From the NCBI GenBank assembly GCA_947453795.1, contig CANGIC010000003.1, forward strand, positions 1-43,522: a DNA stretch of 43,522 bases, given 5' to 3'. Source of the DNA: Flavobacteriales bacterium (GTDB lineage Bacteria > Bacteroidota > Bacteroidia > Flavobacteriales_D > Crocinitomicaceae). Made by a program: the position numbers and the translations under genes. The notes beneath the pieces are model-generated. The model saw only the letters and a list, made by a program, of their open reading frames with translations, had not been told where the DNA came from and searched no databases. Shown here one piece after another: positions 8,388 to 15,464 of the stretch. Numbering within the stretch: the first letter of the stretch is position 1; each line of letters starts with the position of its first letter.

Positions 8388-9022
8388 TCTACTGACGATA
8401 GGATATCTTTCATCTCGCTCAACATCAGCGCTGTTGCTCCCCATACTTTCTTGTTATTCAACTGGAAATAAGGGACATTTCGGTAAATTGTGCCATTGGG
8501 TAGTTTCAGTTCCATCGAAGAAATCAATGCCTCATTTTTTAAATCGAATAAGGGAAAGGTAAAAATCTCAGCTACTTCATGCGCGTCTGCTTGATAATTC
8601 GGGGCACTATGTAAAAAATACACATAAGGCAGAACGAGAAATTGGCTTACGGGAATATAAACTGGACTTAGTGCACCGATTAAATCTTTTGTGGTGAGCT
8701 GCACTCCGATTTCTTCCCTACATTCCCTGCGCGCTGTTTCCTCTAAATCCGTGTCATGATCTTCTTTTTTACCACCTGGAAAACTAACTTGGCCACTGTG
8801 TGTTCCGTCGTATTCTGGTCGTTGTGTGAGCACACATTCTATGCAATTGTCGGCTTCAAACAAGACTATGGCAACGGCCGATTCACGGTAATTGGTTAAA
8901 TTTTTCAAGGCCTCACTAGTCAATGGACGGTTTAATGGGGACATTTTTTGATGCGAACGTTCTCCAGGCAAGGCCTCTAAAAGCTGCAGTCGTAGGCGTT
9001 CTCGAAATGTGTTGTTGTTCAT
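8384..9022 (-). CDS. Nudix hydrolase, CoA pyrophosphatase type (NudL-like)
   Basis: Cleaves the pyrophosphate of CoA or related nucleotides, in the cytoplasm. The 212-aa product carries a full Nudix box at about residues 83-106 (GGKKED followed by EETARRECREEIG, matching GX5EX7REUXEEXGU). Just before it lies the CoA-pyrophosphatase signature LTQRPEYDGTHSGQVSFPGG. A TATCTTTG box on this strand at 9049-9056 lies between this ATG and the longer in-frame starts at 9070 and 9088, which settles the start at MNNNTF. It stands alone, convergent with the barrel gene and divergent from trhO. Confidence 0.92.
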   Translation of the reverse strand: MNNNTFRERLRLQLLEALPGERSHQKMSPLNRPLTSEALKNLTNYRESAVAIVLFEADNCIECVLTQRPEYDGTHSGQVSFPGGKKEDHDTDLEETARRECREEIGVQLTTKDLIGALSPVYIPVSQFLVLPYVYFLHSAPNYQADAHEVAEIFTFPLFDLKNEALISSMELKLPNGTIYRNVPYFQLNNKKVWGATALMLSEMKDILSSVD

Positions 9023-9048
9023 GCGTGTACTTGTCTTGTTTGACTCGT

Positions 9049-9056
9049 CAAAGATA
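9049..9056 (-). promoter_or_regulatory. -7 promoter box for the Nudix gene
   Basis: The minus strand reads TATCTTTG, 26 bases from the chosen ATG at 9022. It is used to choose the start codon. Confidence 0.5.
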
Positions 9057-9164
9057 TTCCGAATCTTCATGCGTGGAAGGGGAAACAAAAATTAGTTTTG
9101 ATGTGAATGGGTATCGATCCGATAGAAAAGGGAACTAGTTTTGGCGGATACGGGGTGTTTTTTA

Positions 9165-9196
9165 ATTGCAGATATCGACCGGTATACTTAACTTTG
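9165..9196 (+). promoter_or_regulatory. Promoter of trhO-lgt
   Basis: TAACTTTG at 9189-9196, with ATTG at 9165-9168 twenty bases upstream as a one-mismatch -33 element. The trhO ATG is 27 bases downstream. Confidence 0.55.
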
Positions 9197-9223
9197 TTTC
9201 ACTTTTTACTAAAAATACATAGC

Positions 9224-10309
9224 ATGCAACTGTGGAATACACTAAGTAAAGAGGAACTTGAAGCAAAATGGCGTGAAAGCGGTTACAAATTCGTGACGAT
9301 TTCTTTCTATCAATATGCCAAGCTCGGGAATCCTCGTTTGTTCAGAGATCATCTTTTTCAACTATGGTCGGCGATTGATGTCGTTGGTCGAACCTACGTC
9401 GCCTCTGAAGGAATTAACGCGCAAATTGCGGTACCCATTCAACACCTCGATCGTTTCCGTGAGGAATTGTATCAGATTGATTTTTTACATGGTGTTCGCC
9501 TGAATATCGCTGTCGATGATTCAGAAGCGGAATTTTCTTTCTTGAAGTTGAAAATCAAGGTGCGCGATAAAATTTTAGCGGATGGGCTAGAGGACGAAGA
9601 TTTTGATGTGACCAATAAAGGAATACACCTCAATGCGACGGAGTTTAATGAATTGACGGATGATCCCAACACCATTCTTATTGATTTTCGGAATCACTAC
9701 GAATCGGAGGTGGGTCATTTTAAAGGAGCAATCCTACCTGATGTGGATACTTTTCGAGAGTCATTGCCACTTATTGAGGATGCTTATTTGAAAGGAAACG
9801 AAGACAAAAATGTGGTCATGTATTGCACAGGCGGTATTCGTTGTGAAAAGGCATCGGCATGGTTCAAACACCGTGGATTCAAAAATGTCCATCAATTGGA
9901 AGGAGGAATCATCAAATACGCCAATGACTGTCGGAATGCGGGTATTGAAAATAAGTTCATTGGAAAGAATTTCGTTTTTGATGAGCGCCGTGGTGAGCGC
10001 ATAACAGATGATGTTATCTCCGTGTGTCATCAATGTGGCGAGCCAGCGGATACGCACACCAATTGTGTGAATGATGCGTGTCACTTGCTTTTCATCCAGT
10101 GTGAAAGTTGCCGCGATAAAATGGAGAATTGCTGTTCGACGGATTGTCAACACACGATTCATTTGTCGGAGGAGGAACAAAAAGAACTTAGAAAAGGGAT
10201 GTCTGCGAGCAATAAAATATTCAAAAAAGGCCGTTCTGAAAAGTTACCCTATTTAGTTCACAAAGAAAAACCATTACCTTTAATCCAGTCAATCAATCTG
10301 GAAAAGTAA
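9224..10309 (+). CDS. trhO: tRNA uridine(34) hydroxylase TrhO (rhodanese family)
   Basis: TrhO (formerly YceA) carries out oxygen-dependent hydroxylation of uridine 34 in tRNA anticodons to 5-hydroxyuridine. The 361-aa product has the N-terminal acylphosphatase-like domain (VTISFYQYAKLGNP, YVASEGINAQIAVP) and a rhodanese domain with active loop CTGGIRCEKA (201-210). The cysteine-rich C-terminus (CHQCGEPADTHTNC, CESC, NCCSTDC) is typical of the family and probably binds metal. I take the ATG at 9224; the frame extends 39 codons upstream but passes through the promoter box at 9189-9196. lgt begins one base after the stop, so the two are co-transcribed. Confidence 0.93.
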   Translation: MQLWNTLSKEELEAKWRESGYKFVTISFYQYAKLGNPRLFRDHLFQLWSAIDVVGRTYVASEGINAQIAVPIQHLDRFREELYQIDFLHGVRLNIAVDDSEAEFSFLKLKIKVRDKILADGLEDEDFDVTNKGIHLNATEFNELTDDPNTILIDFRNHYESEVGHFKGAILPDVDTFRESLPLIEDAYLKGNEDKNVVMYCTGGIRCEKASAWFKHRGFKNVHQLEGGIIKYANDCRNAGIENKFIGKNFVFDERRGERITDDVISVCHQCGEPADTHTNCVNDACHLLFIQCESCRDKMENCCSTDCQHTIHLSEEEQKELRKGMSASNKIFKKGRSEKLPYLVHKEKPLPLIQSINLEK

Positions 10310-10310
10310 A

Positions 10311-11171
10311 ATGGTAGCAGCAATCAACTGGGACGTCGACTCCCAACTCATCGATGGATACAATACACCAAATTTGTATGGCTTACTGTTCGTTACAGGG
10401 TTGATTATCGGGTATTTCGTGGTGCGAAAGATGTTTCGGAAGGACGGAATTTCGGACGAAATGCTGGACAAGTTGGTGCTTTTCATGGTCGTGGCTACCA
10501 TTGTTGGTGCGCGACTCGGACATGTCTTCTTCTACGGGCCTTATTGGGATGAAGTTAGTGCGGATGGTGTGGTGCTGGAACGCGGCTATTTCTCTCACCC
10601 TGGGGATATCCTCAAAGTTTGGGAAGGAGGACTTGCCAGTCACGGTGCCGCCATCGTTATCCTTGTTTCCTTGTACATCTATTCACGTCGCGTAATTCAT
10701 AAACCTTATTTGTGGATGCTCGATCGGATTTCAGCGCCGATTGCCATTGGCGGAACATTTATTCGACTTGGAAATTTGGTGAATCACGAAATGGTTGGCG
10801 ATGTAACGACCGTTCCTTGGGGATTTCGGTTCATGCATCACGATTGTATACCACCGTTCGTTTGTTCATGGAATGCTATTCCAATCCGCCATCCCGCACA
10901 GTTGTATGAGGCGATTTGTTACTTTGTCGCCTTCCTCATTTTAATGTTCTTGTACTGGAAAAAGGACCTTTGGAAGCGACCTGGTGTTGTCTTTGGAAGT
11001 TTCTTGATTTTGATTTGGGGAGCCCGATTCATGGTCGAATTCGTCAAACTCGGACAAACGGCACGCGATGAGTATTTGTTCCTCAATACGGGACAATTAT
11101 TGAGTATTCCACTTATTATCGCGGGTATTATTTTGCTTTACCGCGGACTGAAAAAACCAGCCGTTGTTTAG
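10311..11171 (+). CDS. lgt: Prolipoprotein diacylglyceryl transferase
   Basis: Inner-membrane enzyme that attaches diacylglycerol from phosphatidylglycerol to the lipobox cysteine of prelipoproteins, the first step of lipoprotein maturation. It has 286 residues and about seven membrane segments. Family landmarks include GARLGHVFFYGP, the invariant WEGGLASHGAAI region, GTFIRLGNLVNHEMVG (conserved arginine and asparagine), and RHPAQLYEA. At least three predicted lipoproteins in this window (4520, 19433, 34198) would be substrates. It directly follows trhO. Downstream lies a heptamer repeat and no clear terminator. Confidence 0.96.
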   Translation: MVAAINWDVDSQLIDGYNTPNLYGLLFVTGLIIGYFVVRKMFRKDGISDEMLDKLVLFMVVATIVGARLGHVFFYGPYWDEVSADGVVLERGYFSHPGDILKVWEGGLASHGAAIVILVSLYIYSRRVIHKPYLWMLDRISAPIAIGGTFIRLGNLVNHEMVGDVTTVPWGFRFMHHDCIPPFVCSWNAIPIRHPAQLYEAICYFVAFLILMFLYWKKDLWKRPGVVFGSFLILIWGARFMVEFVKLGQTARDEYLFLNTGQLLSIPLIIAGIILLYRGLKKPAVV

Positions 11172-11178
11172 ATATTAA

Positions 11179-11220
11179 TTACGAATTACGAGTTACGAGT
11201 TACGAGTTACGAGTTACGAA
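11179..11220. repeat. Six tandem copies of the heptamer TTACGAG/A
   Basis: Units at 11179, 11186, 11193, 11200, 11207 and 11214. The first and last read TTACGAA and the inner four read TTACGAG. It lies in the gap between lgt and the convergent DUF1801 gene. The sequence is not a coding repeat. Confidence 0.9.
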
Positions 11221-11292
11221 GAACAATTAATTCTTAATCTCTTGAAATCTTAGTGTCTTTTGTCTATCAGCGCTGCGGTCTATGTTCCATCA

Positions 11293-11308
11293 GTCCGCTT
11301 CGGCGGAC
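11293..11308. other. Short hairpin with TTCG tetraloop between convergent genes
   Basis: GTCCGC, TTCG, GCGGAC: a perfect 6-bp GC-rich stem with a stable UUCG-type loop when transcribed rightward. It sits 14 bases past the stop of the leftward DUF1801 gene. There is no T-tract on either side, so calling it a terminator is not justified. It may act as a 3'-end stabiliser. Confidence 0.5.
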
Positions 11309-11321
11309 GGTCCATGGTCCA

Positions 11322-11777
11322 TTACCTCTTCAACAAAGCTTCATACCGCGTAATCCAATCTTGTGGTTTCATCTTGGTCATCAATTCTCCCATCAATTCG
11401 AGTGGAATAGCATCCATCTTCTTGAAACGAATACAGCTTTTTCCGATGTCTAGTTTTGTGGATACACGTTCAGCATAGGCGCTTGTGAACCAGTTCATTA
11501 ATTCAGGTTCAGCGTAAATACCCATGTGGTAAACCGAAATAAAGTTCTTTTGCGCAGCAAGCATGATAAAGGGCAAGGGCAACTTTGGATCGCAATGGTA
11601 GCCTGCTGGATAGGTGCTTTTGGGAATTACCCAACCAATCATCTTGTAGCTGATGGTCTCCTCAAAACCTTCCGGTATATGTGTTCTGATTACGTCAAAT
11701 AATCGTCTGAATCCATCGCGTCGTTCTTCATTGACATTGTCCAAATATGCTTGGACTTCTGCAGTCACTTCGTTCAT
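11322..11777 (-). CDS. DUF1801 domain protein
   Basis: A 151-aa cytoplasmic protein of the DUF1801 (YdhG/YjbR-like) group. The motif set fits: VQAYLDNVNEERRDGFRRL, GFEETISYKMIGWVIP, LPFIMLAAQKNFISVYHMG and a C-terminal GKSCIRFKKMDAIPLELMGELM. The chosen ATG at 11777 has an A-rich leader and lies 10 bases after the upstream stop; earlier in-frame methionines fall inside the upstream gene. The molecular function of the family is not known. It is the last gene of the nth-led operon. Confidence 0.85.
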   Translation of the reverse strand: MNEVTAEVQAYLDNVNEERRDGFRRLFDVIRTHIPEGFEETISYKMIGWVIPKSTYPAGYHCDPKLPLPFIMLAAQKNFISVYHMGIYAEPELMNWFTSAYAERVSTKLDIGKSCIRFKKMDAIPLELMGELMTKMKPQDWITRYEALLKR

Positions 11778-11787
11778 CTTCTTTTTT

Positions 11788-12501
11788 TTAATGTTGTATG
11801 AGTTTTCCATCGCCATCAGACCCTGTATCGACAAGATTCGTAGGATGACCCCACAATTGAATGTTCCCGCTGCCACCTATTTTGTAATGCACAAACTGGG
11901 TAACAGTTGCTGAAATATCTCCTTTTGATTTGTTTTCTAAGGTGGCAATGTCAGCGGTCAAATCTTTTGCATCCACCGCCATCAGTGCAACAGACCAGAT
12001 TTTTAATTCATGGGTGTTTCCCCGAAGAGTGAGCTTTCCTCCACAAGGAAAGTTATTCCAAAAGTAAAAGGAATTGCAATTGATGTCTAAAGTGGCTTGA
12101 TTCAATTTGGAGGTCATCACAATGCCAATCTCATTTCCCGTTAGTGTGTTTAATGTTTGAATATTGCAGGTTTCACCTGAATTGATGCGGGTTAGTCCAT
12201 TGGTGGTAATTGTCAACTTGATGCGGTTATTCGATGGGTGTAGCCATTTGCCACTAAAATCATTGTAGACATTTAAGGTGTTATTCGTGACTTCTGCACG
12301 TACCTTTTCGATGACCTTCGGATTGCCTTCAAGCGTCACAAAGTTGCTGTCTCCTTGAATGAGGTAAACATCAAATACGCTGTTTAAGGTTAAAGTATCG
12401 AATTCTGAAAGTGAAATCTGCACCGTTTCGGTTGGTTTTTCTTTGTTGCACCGAACAAAGAGCAATGCGAGTAGCGGAAGGAAAAGAATCAACTGTCTCA
12501 T
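11788..12501 (-). CDS. DUF2807 (head GIN domain) envelope protein
   Basis: A 237-aa exported protein built of a repetitive right-handed beta structure. The opening FDTLTLNSVFDVYLIQGDSNFVTLEG and the NNTLNVYN segment are typical of DUF2807 (putative auto-transporter adhesin, head GIN domain), and a late GGSGNIQLWGHP carries the GIN-like turn. The N-terminus is a signal peptide ending in LLFVRCNKE. The cysteine suggests a lipoprotein, but arginine just before it is not a normal lipobox residue, so acylation is uncertain. The start overlaps the upstream PagL-like stop as ATGA, so the two are translationally coupled. Confidence 0.82.
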   Translation of the reverse strand: MRQLILFLPLLALLFVRCNKEKPTETVQISLSEFDTLTLNSVFDVYLIQGDSNFVTLEGNPKVIEKVRAEVTNNTLNVYNDFSGKWLHPSNNRIKLTITTNGLTRINSGETCNIQTLNTLTGNEIGIVMTSKLNQATLDINCNSFYFWNNFPCGGKLTLRGNTHELKIWSVALMAVDAKDLTADIATLENKSKGDISATVTQFVHYKIGGSGNIQLWGHPTNLVDTGSDGDGKLIQH

Positions 12502-13640
12502 GACTTTTTGCGAATAAAATAATAACCAAATCCAAGTTCAGGATAGTCTAAAATATGCAAATGACTTTTCATGGAAATGCTCATCATCCAATGCGGATTT
12601 ATTTTCCATCGTAAGATTCCTCTGTTGTAAATCCGCTTCCCATTTACTTGATCTACCAGACCAATATAGTATCCTTCTTGAAGAATAAAACTGAATCGCT
12701 CAAATACGACTTCCTGTGAAAGGTGTATTCCTGTTCTAAAATCATCGATTTTGCTGTAACCATAGTTGTTGTTGGCAGCCATTTCTATTTCGGTGGAAGA
12801 GTCATAGAAAAGGTCGAGTCCAGCCCCAAAATGGAATTTCCGTTTGAAGTGATACTTATATTCTGTGGAAATCGAGGAGGTGAAATAGACATCGGTTTGT
12901 AATGCACGCGTATGTTTCCCACCTAAGGCATAGATAAACGCAAATTCATGTTTTGGTTGGTGTGCTTTCATTTCGTGTTCAATAAACGGTAGTTTCTCTT
13001 TCCATCTGTAATTCACTCCTGCATGTGCTGTACAAAGATTGATGCCTAGATTGGGTTCTGCCATGTTGGCGTTGGAGAAATGAATGAATGAAAGTCCCGC
13101 ATTGATACGCAAGTGTTCACTGATGTCGTAATGGGTAGAAAGTTTCAGGTTGAAATGGATGTTGAAGTGAGAACCGATAGAAACGTTTTGGTAATTGTTC
13201 ACCAGATCAAATTTCTTGGTGGCATAGCCCGCACCAAAGCCAAATGTGGTGGAAAACTGGAACTTGTCTTTTCTGATAATGGGTGTTTGAATGTAGGGAT
13301 AGAGCGCGATTTCATGTCCAAAGACCGCGTTATTTCCTAAGGAGGTGGTAAAAAGGGTAAAACCAAATTCGGGATAACGGTAAAGCTGTTCCCAATAGTT
13401 CCTTCCTCTTGAGGCCTTGTGTAAACTCAGCTCAATACCCTGAACGGGTTTCTCCACCAAATAGTTGAAATGTTGGTATTCCGGGATGACAAATCCATAA
13501 TGCACATCTGCCCGAAGATCCCATGGATTTTTTTGATCGGATTGCCCAAAAATAAAGGGGCAAGAAACAATCATGCACAAGAGTGTCAGCCAACTTATTG
13601 GAGGAGATTGGTGCACGCTCTGTTTCTTTCTAAAATTCAT
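12498..13640 (-). CDS. Acyloxyacyl hydrolase / PagL-like lipid A deacylase
   Basis: A 380-aa outer-membrane protein with a signal peptide (cleavage near IFGQ) and beta-barrel segments throughout. The region SFIHFSNANMAEPNLGIN (184-201) contains the His-x-Ser pair (His187, Ser189) used by PagL, which removes the 3-O acyl chain of lipid A. The acidic third member is not assigned with certainty; Glu195 is the closest candidate. The C-terminal half is longer than classical PagL but usual for Bacteroidota members. The start overlaps the nth stop by one base and the stop overlaps the DUF2807 start. A lipid A modifying role is inferred from the family. Confidence 0.78.
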   Translation of the reverse strand: MNFRKKQSVHQSPPISWLTLLCMIVSCPFIFGQSDQKNPWDLRADVHYGFVIPEYQHFNYLVEKPVQGIELSLHKASRGRNYWEQLYRYPEFGFTLFTTSLGNNAVFGHEIALYPYIQTPIIRKDKFQFSTTFGFGAGYATKKFDLVNNYQNVSIGSHFNIHFNLKLSTHYDISEHLRINAGLSFIHFSNANMAEPNLGINLCTAHAGVNYRWKEKLPFIEHEMKAHQPKHEFAFIYALGGKHTRALQTDVYFTSSISTEYKYHFKRKFHFGAGLDLFYDSSTEIEMAANNNYGYSKIDDFRTGIHLSQEVVFERFSFILQEGYYIGLVDQVNGKRIYNRGILRWKINPHWMMSISMKSHLHILDYPELGFGYYFIRKKS

Positions 13641-14284
13641 TACACAAGTTCCTTGATGGCTTTTGCAGTACCCATATGCATGGTCATGAAGTCTTTCTCG
13701 CGCTTTGGACTGCGCGCTGGAGAATATTCGCGCCCATAGAAAATGATTTGCAGGTGCAATTTATTCCATTTTTCTTTTGGAAAGAGTTTTTTTGCATCCC
13801 GTTCTGTTTCTTCTACGTTTTTACCAGAAGTAATTCCCCATCGCGTGAGCAGTCGATGGATGTGCGTATCGACAGGAAATGCGGGAACACCAAATGCTTG
13901 CGCCATAACCACGGATGCTGTTTTATGTCCTACACCTGGCAGTTCTTCGAGATCTTCAAACGATTGAGGTACTTCCCCTTGGTGCTTGTCCAATAAAATG
14001 TGTGAAAGCTGAAAAATGGCCTCTGATTTTCGCGGGGAAAGTCCACAAGGACGAATAATCGCGCGAATTTCTTCTACGGAGACAGTGATCATGTCTGTTG
14101 GATTGTTCGCCCGAGCAAATAGGGCAGGAGTGATTTTGTTTACCCGCTCATCAGTGCATTGTGCGGAAAGTAACACAGCAATCAGCAGAGTATAGGGGTC
14201 GTTGTGGTCCAATGGGACTGGGGTTTCAGGGTACAAGCGTTCCAATTCTTGTATGATATACAGCGCTTTTTCTTTTTTGGTCAT
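13640..14284 (-). CDS. nth: Endonuclease III, Fe-S cluster-less form
   Basis: DNA glycosylase/AP lyase of base-excision repair acting on oxidised pyrimidines. The product has 214 residues from MTKKEKA. The helix-hairpin-helix LPGVGHKTA with the catalytic lysine (Lys121) and the aspartate in FPVDTHIHR (Asp139) are present. The usual C-terminal C-x6-C-x2-C-x5-C cluster loop is absent: where E. coli has cysteines after HGRYTC, this protein reads FYGREYSPARSPKREKD and then ends with no cysteine. As I recall, other Flavobacteriia share this form. It is the first gene of a four-gene leftward operon and is divergent from a small gene 32 bases away. Confidence 0.93.
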   Translation of the reverse strand: MTKKEKALYIIQELERLYPETPVPLDHNDPYTLLIAVLLSAQCTDERVNKITPALFARANNPTDMITVSVEEIRAIIRPCGLSPRKSEAIFQLSHILLDKHQGEVPQSFEDLEELPGVGHKTASVVMAQAFGVPAFPVDTHIHRLLTRWGITSGKNVEETERDAKKLFPKEKWNKLHLQIIFYGREYSPARSPKREKDFMTMHMGTAKAIKELV

Positions 14285-14304
14285 GGTGTATAAATCCTGT
14301 GTTG

Positions 14305-14312
14305 TACTTTTG
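14305..14312 (+). promoter_or_regulatory. -7 promoter box immediately before the 14317 start
   Basis: TACTTTTG, then four bases, then the GTG start codon. This would place transcription initiation at or next to the start codon (leaderless). The nearest TTTG upstream (14276-14279) is 25 bases away, longer than ideal. Confidence 0.45.
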
Positions 14313-14316
14313 AACT

Positions 14317-14559
14317 GTGAATGATAAAAATACGGACTTTCCGCAATACCGAAAACTGCCAAACGATAAGGCCTTTTACCGCATCAACAGCGACCGCGAT
14401 TTTGATGAGGTGCAAGTGCTTGGTTCTAAGGTTTTGCGCTACCACCATGAAGCCAAACAATACCCCGAAATCTTGCGCATTATGTCGATGATGAATTGCG
14501 AAGAACCATTTATTTTGGCGGAGGAAAAGGAGTTTTCCAAGAATATTGAAAATGAATAA
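14317..14559 (+). CDS. Small conserved hypothetical protein
   Basis: An 80-aa acidic, cytoplasmic-looking protein (NTDFPQYRKLPNDKAFYRINSD, then YPEILRIMSMMNC). It resembles a short uncharacterised protein I recall from Flavobacteria, with a YRKL-FY-I pattern and QYPE-LRI, but I cannot name a family. The frame has a TGA at 14311-14313 and no upstream ATG; GTG at 14317 is the only start that keeps the conserved N-terminus. A -7-like box lies four bases before it. Lysine/glutamate-rich C-terminus, no signal peptide. Confidence 0.7.
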   Translation: MNDKNTDFPQYRKLPNDKAFYRINSDRDFDEVQVLGSKVLRYHHEAKQYPEILRIMSMMNCEEPFILAEEKEFSKNIENE

Positions 14560-14596
14560 TTGATGTAAAAAAGGGATTAAATCTTCTGCATCATGG

Positions 14597-14629
14597 TTTG
14601 GAAGATCGGAATGTTTCGCCGTATCTTTA
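14597..14629 (+). promoter_or_regulatory. Promoter of the PorV-like/HhH-barrel pair
   Basis: TTTG at 14597-14600 and TATCTTTA at 14622-14629 are separated by 21 bases. The ATG at 14634 follows after only four bases, suggesting a leaderless message. Confidence 0.5.
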
Positions 14630-14633
14630 GTAT

Positions 14634-15464
14634 ATGAACCACTTTTCTACGCTAATCCGTACGCTTATAGCGTGCGTCACACTAACTGCCTTCGCGCAAA
14701 ATACACCCATATTTGGTGCACGATCAACAGCTATGGGGAACTCAAGCGTCACCATAGCGGATGTTTGGGCATATCAGTCTAATCCTGGAGCATTGGCCGA
14801 GGTTAAAAAAATGGCTGTGTCGGCTGCCTATGAAACCCGCTTTCTGCTTAAGGAATTCCAAACACAAAGTATCGTGTATGTCCAACCCCTTCGTTCAGGT
14901 GTTTTTTCTGCTGGATTCACAATGAATGGGAATACAGTACTGCGGGTAATTCGTTGTGGATTAGGGTATAGTTTACGACTCTTCGAGAAATGCAGTGCAG
15001 GCGTTCAACTCAATTATCAAGGAATATCTATCGTTGAAAACTATGGCAGCCATGCTGCTGTAACCGCAGAATGTGGAGCCCTGTTTTGTATTACGGAAAA
15101 CTGGAGAATTGGGGCCAGTGTATTTAACCTAGGCCGAGCAAAGTTGGCTGCTTTTGATGATGAACGGCTTCCCACCAAAATGAGGATTGGAACGAGTATT
15201 CAACTTTCCAAAGCAGTAATGTTGAGTTCAGAGGCGGAAAAGGACCTTAACCATCCCTTGCGTTTCAAAGTGGGTATGGAGTATCTTCCGCATAAATCCT
15301 TCGCAATCCGGACGGGTTGTCAATCAAGTCCCATCTCATTGAGTGCTGGATTTGGTGTTCACTGGGCCTTTTTCCGATTGGATTTTTCTACACAATACCA
15401 TCAAGTTCTTGGTTGGTCTCCTCAAATGACCTTTACCTATCACGCTAAAGAAGCAGTCAAATGA
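14634..15464 (+). CDS. PorV/PorQ-like outer-membrane protein
   Basis: A 276-aa exported protein with signal peptide MNHFSTLIRTLIACVTLTAFAQ. The first mature residues PIFGARSTAMGNSSVTIADVWAYQSNPGALA are typical of the PorV/FadL-like barrels of Bacteroidota (the same GAR-AMG-S and NPA pattern). Later segments alternate as beta strands, including RIGASVFNLGRAKLA and MRIGTSIQLSKAVML. PorV itself belongs to the type IX secretion apparatus; this protein is shorter and is a paralogue, so no type IX role is claimed. The stop overlaps the next start (ATGA, 15461-15464), so the two proteins are probably made in fixed ratio. Confidence 0.78.
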   Translation: MNHFSTLIRTLIACVTLTAFAQNTPIFGARSTAMGNSSVTIADVWAYQSNPGALAEVKKMAVSAAYETRFLLKEFQTQSIVYVQPLRSGVFSAGFTMNGNTVLRVIRCGLGYSLRLFEKCSAGVQLNYQGISIVENYGSHAAVTAECGALFCITENWRIGASVFNLGRAKLAAFDDERLPTKMRIGTSIQLSKAVMLSSEAEKDLNHPLRFKVGMEYLPHKSFAIRTGCQSSPISLSAGFGVHWAFFRLDFSTQYHQVLGWSPQMTFTYHAKEAVK

